A stretch of DNA of 64,000 nucleotides from Pisolithus tinctorius (taxonomy: Eukaryota; Basidiomycota; Agaricomycetes; Boletales; Pisolithaceae): assembly GCA_024663395.1 (NCBI GenBank), contig JANFAH010000006.1, positions 1,736,001 to 1,800,000 on the forward strand, written 5' to 3'. A model generated the notes under the pieces. The model searched no databases. It was not told the origin of the DNA and saw only the letters and a program-made list of their open reading frames with translations. The position numbers and the translations under genes are program-made. Position 1 is the stretch's first letter. Every line of letters starts with the position of its first letter. This document shows, piece after piece, positions 34,265 to 46,520 of the stretch.

Positions 34265-36165
34265 AGAGTTAGGGAGTAGAACCTATTGATTGAGGGTAAG
34301 GCTCAAAATGAACTAGATTAGAGAACCTGGCTATGACAAATGATGGGACTTATATACTGCCCTACTGTTTGTATGTACTGCCACAAGAGAACATTCTAGA
34401 AAGAAGCAAACAGAAGTGAGAGAACTACACTATTGGACAAGTGCAAACATGCATTAGTAACAAGGCATGGCCTTACTAAGTATCATGTAAGCATGAAAGA
34501 GTAAACAAAAGGAGAAGTCTGAGATGACTAAGCATCCCTCAAGGGTAACCCTAACCTGAGGGTAAATATATATGGGCAACTAGGAAATGTGGAAGTGAAA
34601 AGTCTACCAGTCGTTATACTATCCCCTCCTAAGGTTTGACTTCCAGGCAAGACCATATAGGACAAATGGTAGTAAATGGTTCCAGTATGGGTGTGAACAA
34701 GCTATCAAAGCTTTCTGACAAAAGGAGAGACAGTTTATGGGGGGCCCCAGGATGGGATCGATAGAAATCCTTGATTGCCAACTGTGAATTCTTCAAGGCA
34801 GAGGCTGGCTCCCAGGTACAATCTTCTTCAGGGTACCCCCTCCAGTGCATGAGGAATTGAAGAGCTCTGCATTTCAAATGGGAGTCAACAACATATTCTA
34901 CCTCATATTCAACATCTCCTTCATCAGTGACCCTCTGCAGTCCAGGCCTGTTAACAGGCTGCCCATCAAGAGCACCAAGATAGGGTTTAACCTGCAAGAC
35001 ATTCACAACCAGGTGAATCCTCATGTTGCATGGCAACTTTAACTTAAGAGCATTTGGAAGTACCTCTAGAACTTCATACAGTCCAATCCACTTTTCAGAA
35101 AGTCTATGGCTCTGCCATTCTTTTAGGGACAGATGGTCAGTAGCTAGCCAGACCTGAGACCCAATGGAGTAAGAGGGGGCAGACAAGTGGTGTCTATCTG
35201 CTTGTTGCTTCTGCTGGGAATGCACCTTGGTGAGGTTTGCTTTTACATCTTGGAACACCTGGAACCAAGATTTGGCAACTTCCTCTGCTGCTTCTACCTT
35301 CGAAGTCATCAGTTTGATGCCCATCCTAGGTCTGTAGGATTGAGTAACTTCAAAGGGGCACTTGCCAGTAGAAGAGGAGGCAGAGTTGTTGTATGCAAAC
35401 TGAGCCAAAGGTAACCATTCCTCCCAGTGAGCCTGTTACTGGTTGGCATACATCCATAAATACTGCTGGATCTCACAGTTCAACCACTCTGTTTGTCTGT
35501 TCAGCTGTGGGTGGAAAGCCATAGAAAGCTTTTGCTGTACTCCCAGCATTTTAAATAGTTCCTTCATAAAAGCAGAGGCAAACTGGGGGCCTCAGTCCAA
35601 TATGATAGAGTCTGGAAGTCCATGATGTTTCCAAACATGCATAAGGTAAAGATGAGCTGTGCTAGCAGCTGTTTCTTCTGCAGTGCAGGGAATGAACTCT
35701 GCTTCCTTAGAGAACCTGTCAATGATGACTAGGATGTGGGATTTTCCAGAAGATCCCTTGACTCCAAGGTCCATAAAGTCAGTCATTAATTCCCTCCAAG
35801 GCCCATCAGGGATAGGTAAAGGTTTGAGTTCCCCCACTGGTGGCCTATTACCAGACTTGCTGGCTTGACATGTCTGACAATGCTTTACATACTCTTCTAT
35901 GTTGGGTTTTAAGGTAGCCCATGTGAACCAGCATGTGATCAACTCCTGAGTTCCTTTTATTCCATGATGTCCAGCCAGGGGAGAGTCATGAAGAGCATTA
36001 AGCAGCTTCCTTCTGAGTGCACTAGGCACCCAGACCTTTTCTCCATTGTAATGAAGACCACCTTGGAGCTTGCATCCAGCAGGAACTCCTGTGGCTCTAG
36101 TGGACTCAATCTGCAGGTCTTCCATGAAGGAGTTTTCTAGTTTTACCAAGTGAACTTGGCTCAGG
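34265..36165 (-). pseudogene. Gypsy-2 remnant: 3' LTR part, integrase and chromodomain
   Basis: An older chromovirus on the minus strand. It reads HDSPLAGHHGIKGTQELI, CQTCQASKSGNRPP, WRELMTDFMDLGV, then PQLNRQTEWLNCEIQQYL (integrase). The end has RALQFLMHWRGYPEEDCTWE, a chromodomain. Stops interrupt at ILD/GPQF and YANQ/QAHW. A purine tract (AGGAGGGGAT) and the start of an LTR lie at 34620-34630. The LTR is cut at 34265 by gypsy-1. The pol frame continues beyond the next insert near 36765 (DGTLVLAN). Confidence 0.85.
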
Positions 36166-36764
36166 TGTTATGCTGCGCTCACATTGGTTCCCCTTTGCAG
36201 ACTCTTACATAATCGCTCGTGCATCCTTCCACCTCCCAAGGCATTCCCTTTCCCTGCAAGCCACTGTCTACACAGTTGGACTTGTGTTCCATATGTTTCC
36301 CCTTTTCTGTTTCCTTTTATGGTAGACCCCTGTCTACCCCACGTTGTACTATAGCCAGACATTGCATCCGTTCCCCTTCCTTCTGTGATCCACTGGTGGC
36401 CCTGACCCCTGCAGTCACATGACACATTCACCCCAGTTACCCTGGTGTGTTCGTTTACCCCTGCATATGTCATATATGTGGTTAGTTCCTCTTTCCCCTG
36501 TTCACCCTGTTTACCCTTGCACCTGCAAATGTGGTTATATGCGCAGTCCTGCTGTGCAGTGACTCACTATGACCTGTCTTGCCATAACAAGGATGTGGGT
36601 GGACGTTTAAACATTTTCAAATGTTTGTTCTGCAGGTACTTTACATATGTATATAAACCCGCATGTATTGTACCAGCTCCTCATTTGAAATCTACTTTGC
36701 AACCACCCTTAGCTCTGCTTGCTGTACCCACGAGGACTTGACAGTATGACTTTGGTTGGCCAAG
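36166..36764 (+). repeat. LTR-like insert in gypsy-2
   Basis: Interrupts the gypsy-2 frame between VLAN (36765 onward) and LSQVHLVKLEN (36160). It starts TGTTATGCTGCG and has a TATA box (ATGTATATAAACCC) near 36648. Its right end is uncertain: either ACTTGACA at about 36744 or a little further. No clear duplication. Probably a solo LTR of another family. Confidence 0.5.
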
Positions 36765-36827
36765 ACTAGTGTTCCATCACTAGTGAAGTTAAATTATGCA
36801 TTGTGAGGAATCTGCATTCCCTGGACG

Positions 36828-37346
36828 TGTAAGCCCCTATCATTAACCATTCCGTGACTACTGTTACGTCCGCTCCCCTCTCACGTTCACCATTGTTCAT
36901 GCGCTACCTTCCCACGCCCTCGCTCCCTCTCACGCAATGCTATACCTGTGGCCGCTGTGCTCCAGTTGTTGTTTTTCCTCAGACTCTTTCTCTTATCACA
37001 GTCTCTATTCCTTTGGTGCTTGTAGTATACCCTCGGCCTCTGTTTTGGCCTGTCTTCTGTGTACGTGCTGTCATGCGACTTTCCCTTACTGTACCCTGTC
37101 TTACTTAGGTTCCGGGTTTCTCCGGACTATAAAGCCCTGTACTTAGGTACAGAATGATACCTTTTGGGCACTCGGAAGGTCACCATGAGTTTCCTTTACA
37201 CTTTGTCTACACCGCACATCTCGCATTCTGCTGTGCATGAACTACGTATACTGCTTGCACCACTCGCATCACCAGTACTATTCCGCGGACCACGTCACAA
37301 ACCACTACTGCTACAAAGCGCTGGGTCTCACCTTCTAGACTCAACA
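36828..37346 (+). repeat. Gypsy-3 5' LTR (probable)
   Basis: Starts TGTAAGCCCC and ends CTCAACA, with a TATA box (GACTATAAAGCC) near 37123. It directly precedes the gypsy-3 gag leader. The partner LTR would lie right of el-3, outside the window, so the boundaries are tentative. Confidence 0.5.
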
Positions 37347-37437
37347 GTCCAGAATCCCTTGGGATGAGCAATTTGTTCCCTTCATTTTTTATTGTTGTTA
37401 TCTAAGCCATCTAGCTCATATTATACAGCTACTTGGA

Positions 37438-39090
37438 CTTTTCCTGCAACTGGAGCCCACTGCGAGGGATTCTGCTGTCGCTTCCAGAAGGTCGCTCAGG
37501 TGCACCACTGAACGCACCGAACTAGAAAATTTATGCCTGCACTTTCGCAATCTCAACCTGTCAGAAGACTCCGACATTTTCCGCCCTGTTTCACCTGTAA
37601 CACCGGATCACGCGCAATTACCTGCTGACATTCTGTGGGTACTACCTGTGATCACTCCTCCTGATATTTCGGCAGATCAGATATCTGTTGTGTCAGATCA
37701 CCTAGATCTCACTGCCCCTGATTTTCCCAGTGGCTTTATCCACTCGACTCCCCGAAGGCCTGAAACCCTGCCATCACCTTTAACACCCGTCACATCATCT
37801 GATTCATCATCACGGATGCCCTCTTTTTCCCGTCTCTTTGACGCCTCCGAATCTATACCCAGACTCTCAGTTCCATCCGCCACACTGCTGCGACCACTCA
37901 CTCGGTCACAGACCACCCATCAGCTGATTAGTAACCTGCCAATGCTTCCGCCAGCTCGCTCGCACACTATACCAACTGCTTCACACCCGCAACCAATACC
38001 CGTTCCACCCATTACCAATCTGGCACCGCCACCACAGGTTAACCCACCAATGGCTAATCCTCAGTTTCAGATGCCGCTCCGCAGTACACAAAACTCACCT
38101 AAATTTAGCAGAGATTCTCCCGCACAGCTTCCGCGATACCTCAAAGACATCGACTTCCTTGGTACTCTCACTGCTCTTGATGACCATGGCAAGATCAGAG
38201 CTGCAATCCACTATGCTGACCTTGAAGAAGCTGAGGTCTGGCAAATGCTTCCGGAAGCCGCTCCCACGGCCAACAACTGGGATGCCTTTGTAGTCGCTGT
38301 TAAGGGTTTGTACCCTGGCTGCGAGGGTGACGACCGCTATTGCCATGCGGATCTGCAGTACCTCGTCGAGGAATATCAGTCCAAGCCTATGCAGAACCAG
38401 GATGACCTTGGAGAATACCAGCAGAAATTCACTAAGATTTCTGCCCTCCTCATTAAAACTAAAAAGCTTGCAGAGACGGAACGGGATTCCATGTTCCTGA
38501 ATGGCTTCCCAAAGGCCATTGCAGACCGAATTCGTCATTGACTCTCCATAGTCTGCACCAACCTCCACCCTGATGACCCATACCTGCTTGCAGAAGTCGT
38601 CAAAGCCGCCAAGTTCCTTCTGACAGGATCCGCTCTTCATAGCACAGTACCAACAATGGGTACCGTGGCCTCACCAGCTGCACCTCCCTCGTCGGCTTAC
38701 ATGCCGCAAGTGCCACCTTCTGGTACTGTCGTTAAACAGGAGTACAACTTCCAAACACAGCCTCCACCACAGCAATGCAGACCTGGCTGCGGTTTCTGCG
38801 CAGACCCCAACCACTGGACGAGGATGTGCGCACTCATTGAAGTTTATATCCACACTGGTAAGATCACAAGAGGTACAGACAACCGTCTCTATCTGGTGGA
38901 CAGGAGCCGAATCCCACATTTCCCTGAATGTAACTCACTGAGAGAGGCTGTTGACCGCATCATGGCTGACAGAGACCAGGCCAGCATGCACGCTGCGACT
39001 CCTGCTGCTTCATGCAAGGCACCGCCAACCTCTTTTGCATTGCTCATCCTGAAATTGATGTGCAGTTGGAGATCCAGCCTTCTGCCTTCT
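37438..39090 (+). pseudogene. Gypsy-3 Gag
   Basis: A Pro/Ser-rich N-terminal part, then a Gag domain: PAQLPRYLKDIDFLGTLTAL, EAEVWQMLPEA, FVVAVKGLYPGCEGDDRYCH and SMFLNGFPKAIADRIRH. A TGA after IRH (38539) fits CGA decay, since the frame resumes LSIVCTNLHPDD. A knuckle CGFCADPNHWTRMC follows near 38800. The true start is unclear: the frame is open upstream of 37648 to about 37438 and may begin after a small intron. The Gag domain resembles those of el-1 and el-2. Confidence 0.8.
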
Positions 39091-40178
39091 TAAACACCGT
39101 CCAAGATGCCGATGAACCTGTCGCAGACTTAGCCGACCCTGACTTCCAAGCATATGTCGCTCAAGCTTGGGCTACCTACCAAGCGGATAAAGGTAACAAG
39201 GGAGCAGTCATTCCCTGTGGAAAGAAAGCCCGCTTCGACAGAGTTGAAATCACAGCTCAACCCACAGCACGTCCTGCCAACCCTCCACGAGTCGACCCGC
39301 GCGCAGCCACTGTTGAAGAGGAAATCATTTCCCCTGGTGTTCAAAGTTCGCATGCCACTTGCCAGGCATCCGAGCCCTCCACACCTGCACCAACATCTAC
39401 CGCTATGAAACCATATGTTCCTCCAACTAGTCCGGCTCCAATGCCTGTGCACAAGGACCCCATTCCTGTGGCAATTGTTCCATCACAGACACTGTACCCA
39501 GCAGCTCGCAATCAAAACCAGTACCGTTACTTGTTCCCTCTCGAAGACAAAGCTGCGCCCAAGCGTATTGTGGAGCACGTACTCGAAACCAGCATTGCCA
39601 TGCCAGTCAAAGAATTATTTGCAGTAGCCCCAGAGTTTCACAAACAGTTCAGAGACATCACCATGGCGAAACACGTCACCACAAACGAGATTGAGGTAGT
39701 TTGTAGTGATGATGAAGAAGGAGTACAAGTGAATGAACTGACTGGCCGTGATCCCCAAAGAACCATGTGCGAATACGGAGACTGTGTTATCCACAGTGAC
39801 GACGGCTCCATCGTAGCTCACCACACTCTGCTGCTCCACTGCATCGAAGCCAAGGTCCCTGGGACCGACATCACAATCAACTGTGTACTAGATTCCGGTT
39901 CGGAAATCATCGCCATGCCCAGGCACATTTGGGAAAAGATCGGACTCCCATTATGCTGCGATCATCTCATGACTATGATGTCTGCTAACATGTCTAAAGA
40001 CACTACTGTAGGCATACTAGAGAACCTGAAACTTGACTTCGGCGCCGGCCCAGTCATGCTCCAGGTTCAAGTGATTGAACATGCCAATTTCAACATGCTC
40101 CTCGGACGTCCGTTCATCTGCCTTATGAGTGCAGTAACGAATGATTATCCCGATGGCAGGCAGCGGATCACTCTCTGA
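39012..40178 (+). pseudogene. Gypsy-3 protease region
   Basis: A 388-codon frame shifted relative to gag. It contains INCVLDSGSEIIAMPRHIW, the DSG active site of a retroviral-type aspartic protease, and ends IEHANFNMLLGRPFI. The shift from gag happens between about 39010 and 39060 and could be programmed or mutational. Confidence 0.8.
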
Positions 40179-40285
40179 GACCCGAATGACAGTCGCGAGT
40201 ACACTTTGCCCACGTGCCCGTGGTGTGAGGGCTGTCCACACTGCAAGTGCGGCAAGCACTGCCATAGCCACCAAAGTATAGTTGA

Positions 40286-42031
40286 ATGGGGTTTTTGAAT
40301 ATCGATGATCCACCAAATGGTCGGGGAGAGCCTACTAAGACGTCCTGTTTCCTATTTAGCCGCTGTTATCCGTTCCTCAGTCCTACAGTCTCATCATTAG
40401 CCTTCACTTTGACAAACTTCTCTTCGCCCACAGCACCCGTACCACGGAACATACCCACCGGAATACCCTCACCTGTTTTCGCTTTCCTCTCTTCCACTCA
40501 GACAATACTAAACCCCTCTGCTATAGCCGCATTCAGCAGCATTTATCAACTAGATCCTGCGGTTCGCACCCTCATTTACAAGCCAGTTGCCAAGAAGGTT
40601 TGGACGGTACCTGCCCCGATGGCGGAAGAATACCGCATCGTGCACAGCCTGCCTGACGACCTGCTTGCTGGTCTCCAACCACTTCCAACCCATCCACCAG
40701 ACTTTGCTCTGGGCATCCACTTCACTGCCGAACGGGCCGCGGAACTTGACCTCGATCCTGCAGATTGGCTTTGGCCAGAAGAACTTAAACTCATAACTTG
40801 GCTCGTTTTGGTCCATGAGCTCGCATTCGCTTGGGACATTACAGAGCACGGACACCTAGACAAACGCTATTTTCTGCCGGTAAAGATTCCTATGATTCCG
40901 CACACGCCTTGGGTCCAACGCAATATCCCTATCCCAAATGCGATACATGCCCAAGTCATAGACATGATAAAAGATCACATCAAGTCCAGCATGTATGAAC
41001 CTTCTACAGCGGCTTACTGCTCCCGCTGGTTCTGTGTAGTAAAGAAAGACAGAAAGTCTCTTCGCCTTGTGCATGACTTACAGCCCCTGAATGCAGTGAC
41101 CATCTGCGACGTGTCCGTTCTGCCCTTCATAGAACATCTCGCAGAATCCTTTGCTGGATATGCAGTGTATGCGATGATGGACCTCTACTCCGGGTATGAC
41201 CAGCGCACGCTTCACGTGGATTCCCGTGACCTCACCACCTTCGGTACCCCCCTCGGACCACATCGGCTTACTACTCTGCCACAAGGTCATGCGAATGCGG
41301 TACAGGTATACCAGGGAGATACTGCATTTGTTCTCCAGGATGAGATCCCACATCATACCCTGCCCTTCATAGATGACATCCCCGTAAAATCCGAGACCAC
41401 CCGCTATCAGCGCGCAGACGGGTCCTATGAGACTATCCCGGAGAATCCTGGGATTTGGAAATTTATCTGGAATCACTGTATAGTCGTTAACCATATCCTT
41501 CAGCGTTTGCAGAACATCAGAGCCACTGTCTCGGCAAAGAAGTTTGTGCTAGCCGCTCCATCTGCTGTGATCATTGGCCACAAGTGCACCTTTGAAGGTC
41601 GCATTCCTGAAGAAAGCAAAGTGCAGAAGATCCACGACTGGCCCGAGTGCCGCAACCTGACACAGGTCCACGGTTTCCTCAGTGTCTGTGGAGTGCTACG
41701 CATCTTCATCAAAGATTTCACCAAGATTGTGTGGCCGCTAGTCATGCTCACGCGGAAAGATGTACCATTCACATGGGACGAACCACAACGTGCTGCCATG
41801 CAATGACTCAAGGACGAAATTGTAAAGTCCCCCACACTCCGAAGGATTGACTATGAGTGTGGTTGTGAAGTAATTTTAGCAGTTGACACCTCGGTCATCG
41901 CAGTTGGCTACATCCTCTACCAGCTCAGTGAAGATGGCAGACAGTATCCAAGTCGCTTCGGATCCATCACACTCAACAAAGTGGAAAGCCACTACTCTCA
42001 GGCTAAGCTTGAGTTATACGGTCTCTTCCAC
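40286..42031 (+). pseudogene. Gypsy-3 reverse transcriptase and RNase H (5' part)
   Basis: RT: YCSRWFCVVKKDRKSLRLVH, DLQPLNAVT, MMDLYSGYDQRTLH, then LPFIDDIPVK (FIDD catalytic box). Connection domain: RIPEESKVQKIHDWPECRNL. After a TGA (AMQ/LKDE), the RNase H reads ILAVDTSVIAVGYILYQLS and SKLELYGLF-like sequence, where el-1 enters at 42032. Closely resembles the abundant agaricomycete gypsy group. Confidence 0.88.
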
Positions 42032-42497
42032 TGTAGGAATAGGTAAAATAGATATACCTAGAAATAGTAATAGTCAGTAATGATGGGTGAGTATAATTCT
42101 CAACCCAAGAGGGAGGTTCTCTCTGGAGAAAAAGAAGTGTAGTAAAAATGTAAAAATGTGAACTCCAATGGAAAACTTAACTCTGTCTGTCTGATAGCTC
42201 TTGCCAGTCCTCCTGGCCCTTTGGGTACTCCCCAAAGTAATAAATCTAACTTCGAAAACTCGCCGAATTGTGAGACTAAATCACCCTACTACTGAGGGCC
42301 TGTGACATGTACTGGTTGTTATGGTAAACTGAACTCGCACCAACACAGCACACGTGCTTAGTCAGCGACCTGGCTGCTCGTCACCAAGTCCAGGGGTACA
42401 AACACAAAAACAAAGGCAAGAAATAAAACAAGTCCTTCCACCCCTAAACTCCTGACCAAGACGGATTCTCCTAGGGAACTCGAACTCGTTCCCTACA
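42032..42497 (-). repeat. El-1 3' LTR
   Basis: Aligns to 51312-51777 without gaps. The eight differences are all C/T or G/A at CpG positions. Confidence 0.92.
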
Positions 42498-43302
42498 TCT
42501 GAGGGGTGGTTTAGAATTCGACCGTCCTCAGTCGCTCTCCTCCTCACACAAACATCCTCATCCTCGCATCTGCTTCCCTCAACCTCACTGCATATCCTCA
42601 TGCCCTTCAAACACAACTCTTCGCCCCTAACCTCCTCACTACTCGAACATGACCCCCTTCCTTCCCAAAACACGCTCCTGGTCTCGCTGAACAACCCTCT
42701 TCATCCTCAAAACCTTTTGCCCACGAACACAACCCTTTCCACCTACAAAGCGCCACCTGGCCTCTCGAACACACACCCTGCCTCTCGAACACTCCCCTCA
42801 AGGCCCAAACCTCAAACCAAACAATGACGGAGATAACTCCAGGCAAGCGAACAAGTGAGCGATAAATTGAGTGCAGAGCGAGTCAATGACTGCTCTTCGA
42901 GGCACAGTCTCGGCGCAAATGGTAACATGGTGTGACACAGCACTGCAGCTGGTACAGCAGACATTTGCCCCTTACGAGGCAGTTCGAAGTCACATATGTA
43001 CCTAAAAAAAACTCTCGCTCAGTCATGTATTTACTATCCTTAACTGCATATGTGCTCTCGACTCCTGCTCGTCCTTAAGATGACCTAGCGATAAAAAAAA
43101 GTGAACGAAGACCGAAACTACATGTCAGGGTGAGTAGAATCACCCGAAGACTACCGCGACTCGGTTGAACAATTTTGCTCGAAGCAAAACTCAAATGAAA
43201 GAAAAACTATATATATACGCTCACCGGGACCTTCGCTCTGTCCACCCGTCCCATTCCTATTTTCACAGTCTCGACTCGCTGTGCACGCGCGCCCTTGATT
43301 TC

Positions 43303-44145
43303 TCATACTTCGTCCGGTACTTCGTCTGGTGGCCGAAGCCCTTGCTCTAAGTGTCGCTGAGCGACTTCGAGTCGCCCGTCTTCATTCACTACCTTTTCAC
43401 TGCTAGAAACCAAGTACTTCAACGTAGCATATGTTCGAGCTCTAATAAAACCTGTCACCTTAGCCCTGTAGACCCTTGAACCTGCTTCGAAGATAGGTTT
43501 TCGACCCTGGTGGGTACAGGCACTGACTTCTTTGGATCTCGAATGCTGGCCTTCCACCTCACAGTTGGATGGATGGAGTCTTGGTGGTAAGAGCCGGTGG
43601 ATGGCCTTGAGCTGACCATCCCTATCGACCACCTTTTCCTTTGTGCTAAGGTACCTGTAGCTCACAGTAGATAGTGTTTGAATTATAGCTAAACGGGGCA
43701 CCTGGACTTCGTAATTCTCCTTCCTGAGCTTCGCCACCTGGTCTTCGCACTCTGCTCGTGAACTCGCACCATCTTCTTTTCCTTCGGATATCAGCGACTG
43801 TGCATCGTCTTCCTTGTATATCTTAGACTCCTCTGCTCCAAGGACGTACTTCCTAGGGTAGCAAGGTTGTAAGTATGACAATATCAAATCGAAGCAGAAA
43901 CTGGAGCTGCTGAGTATAGCACCCAAGATTGTCCAACCCTTCCCCCAATGGGGGCTTAAACTGTCCAGACTTTGTTGTGCATGTCGAGCGGCCGATCGAA
44001 CTGGTTCTTCGTTCCTATACATTCCCTTCTCGTGTCGTCTTTTCCCTTCACCCCACTCGTAGTAAAATCCTTGCACCGCATTGCACTGTTTCACCTTTGC
44101 GGTCTCCCACTTCTCTTTGTAGGTCATCATAGCCACATGTGTCAC
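43303..44145 (-). CDS. El-1 downstream ORF, unknown
   Basis: 280 codons with charged segments such as EKVVDRDGQLKAIHRLLPPR and EKVVNEDGRLEVAQRHLEQG, an internal repeat of one motif. A related ORF is in el-3 (59613-60182: DRDGQFEAVHQYLTSRLRLP). The conserved internal repeat suggests derivation from array-type modules. No known domain. Confidence 0.4.
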   Translation of the reverse strand: MTHVAMMTYKEKWETAKVKQCNAVQGFYYEWGEGKRRHEKGMYRNEEPVRSAARHAQQSLDSLSPHWGKGWTILGAILSSSSFCFDLILSYLQPCYPRKYVLGAEESKIYKEDDAQSLISEGKEDGASSRAECEDQVAKLRKENYEVQVPRLAIIQTLSTVSYRYLSTKEKVVDRDGQLKAIHRLLPPRLHPSNCEVEGQHSRSKEVSACTHQGRKPIFEAGSRVYRAKVTGFIRARTYATLKYLVSSSEKVVNEDGRLEVAQRHLEQGLRPPDEVPDEV

Positions 44146-44334
44146 GTTCGCTGGAACACTGGATGTTCCTTGTCATAGGTATATGTTTCCCCTAGAATAA
44201 CAGAGATGTAAGTAAAACTTCCTGAGACAAAAACGAAATGTCGAGCTGCTGTGCTCGTCCAGTGTGATCCCAACGTCTCCCACCTGTTGCATGTTCCCTC
44301 GTACCTTTGATGGTCGACGTCGTAGTTCTAACGG

Positions 44335-46195
44335 TGTCACACACCAAAGGTGTTGTGGACATGGTTACAGCTGACTCTGCCTAACTCGTTGACGAGTTGC
44401 GCACAATGCCCAAGCATGCAGATGAAGACTAAAGGCCTCATGCGTAGAAAGACTGTTGGATGTGAACAGTCATCCTTCGCACAAGAACGAGTCGTCAGTG
44501 CTAAAGAGAAAAGAGGAAGCGAGTTAAGCGTGCATTAAAGGTTTTTAGTGCCCGTGTATGGCATTCCGGTTTTCGTCGTATCTCCACCATTTCCAAAGAT
44601 ATCGACTCCATTCCCATGCTCGCTTAAAGTGCTCAGCCCCACAATTCTTCCTTCCAAATTTGGAGAGGATCCTTGCACCCTGCACGTTTCTACAGCACTC
44701 CATCCATCAGACGCTCATTTCGCTAAGTCCATCAATCATGGCTGCCTCTTCGTCAATCATCTCGCTTGTCTCATTTGCCAGAGACAGTGGCTATGTATAT
44801 CTGCCAGGTATTCCCACCAGCTTCCGTCCTGAAGCCCCCTGGTTCATCCCATCATTGTCAGCCCCATCTCATCCCATGCAGCTTGGTCAGCATGTTCTCC
44901 TTGTCAGTATGACTTCCAGAAGGATGTTCTTTGGTTGCCTCAGGTCTGTCACTCGGTTAGAAAGGTCTTATGTGGTCATTTCAGTCTCCCCGGTTGATGA
45001 AGCATATGGATCGTTCCTCCCTGCTCCTTGCACCGTCTTTATTCCAGTCTCATCTGTCATTCTTCCCACATTGTGACAGCTGCAGTATAATCTACTGTCC
45101 TCCAGCCTCCCTGATCGCATTCATGACGAGTATGACATGCATCTTGCCTTCTTACTGCAAGATCCAGCAGAAGACGTTCCCCCTTCTCCTCCTCCTCCAT
45201 CAGAGCCCTGTTCATGAAGTTTTTGTTAACTTCGCTGAGAGGATGGAAGGGTGGGAGACGTGATCACGTATGCTCTCATTGCCCCACAGACCCCCAACGC
45301 CCTAGCCCCCTTTGACACCTGACTCATGCCCTTCAATTCTGGAATTAATACTTCCCTATCTGGAAACACCGTCCATCTGTCATGCCGTCTTTGGATCTAG
45401 AGATGTCTCTGCCAAGATCTAACTTGCATTGCCACCCCCTAATGTGATATCAGTGTGCTTACTCAGTTTCTGATTCTGTTTGACTCATTTTGTGATATTT
45501 TGACTATCCTTGACTCGTTTATTGCCAATACTTACCAATCTTCTTTGCTTGCTTACTTTTCATTTCTCGCTTACTCATCATGATTACTCAGTCCTTACTC
45601 ATTACTTACCAAGTGTTTGTGCCTTGTTTGTCACAAGCTGTGCTCCCCCCTCAGTATATAAACCCCCATGTACTTAGCTACCAAGAATCAATCAATCAGA
45701 AGCAATCCAGAAGTCAGCTCAGCTCAGCATATCTCGTCGTCGACAGTTGAGGCTCATTTGGAAGAGTCTATCTGTCTTCATTTATATCATTGGTAGTTGA
45801 GGCTCCATCAAGGGTCTATCTACCTCTATTCATCATCAGCAGTATCATCAGTGCTTAGTCAGCGACCTCTTGTTTAGTCATCCATCCACTCCTGTGTAAC
45901 TCGTCATCGACTTGCGCCAGGAGCACATCCTATCGAAATCCATTTACTCCCAAGTCCTTTCGGCTGAACACCCCTGCTCTGTTCAGCATCCCCTTCTCAA
46001 TCAGCATTCATTCATCCTCTCCTGCGTAACTCGTCGACGACTTGTGCCAGGAGCCCTCTACTTGAAGTCCCCCCCCCACACGTTTAGGTTTCTCTGCACT
46101 CCAGGTTCCGCAGAGGCAAACCACCACTCGCTCTTATTTGTCTTTTGTGTTGGATTTGTTTTGGTTTTCACCAGCATTCCTCACTTTGACTCACA
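44335..46195 (+). mobile_element. R1 repeat copy D (1861 bp) inside el-1
   Basis: Same ends as copy B, with perfect ACGG duplications at 44331-44334 and 46196-46199. CpG-rich and very close to copy B, but the ORF stop (TGA after ILPTL) is present. As it lies in el-1, which lies in gypsy-3, it is among the younger insertions. Confidence 0.9.
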
Positions 46196-46520
46196 ACGGG
46201 CTTCGTTGTTCTTGTCCTTCAGTATGCCCATAGGTACTTTGCTCGAAGTCTGTCATAGACTCTTGTATTTCAATCACAGTTCGTCATGGACGTCCGTCTT
46301 CCCTAGAATAACGAGGATGTAAGCAAAACACTCTAAGATCAAAATGGAAACCCGAGCTGTTGAGCTCAGCGTGCGAATCCCCTATGCCTCTCCTCCATCG
46401 AGATTCCTCTGTTGCTTCAAACAACCATCGCCTAACCACAACCCGTGACACCACCACTCGTACTCCTATCACCTTCTGAAGTCGTGTGTATGTATCTTGT
46501 ATCTTTGGGCTCAACAGCCA

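Noticed and set aside
41078..41494. 138-codon minus-strand ORF
   Set aside because: Shadow of gypsy-3 RT, which has clear motifs on the plus strand.
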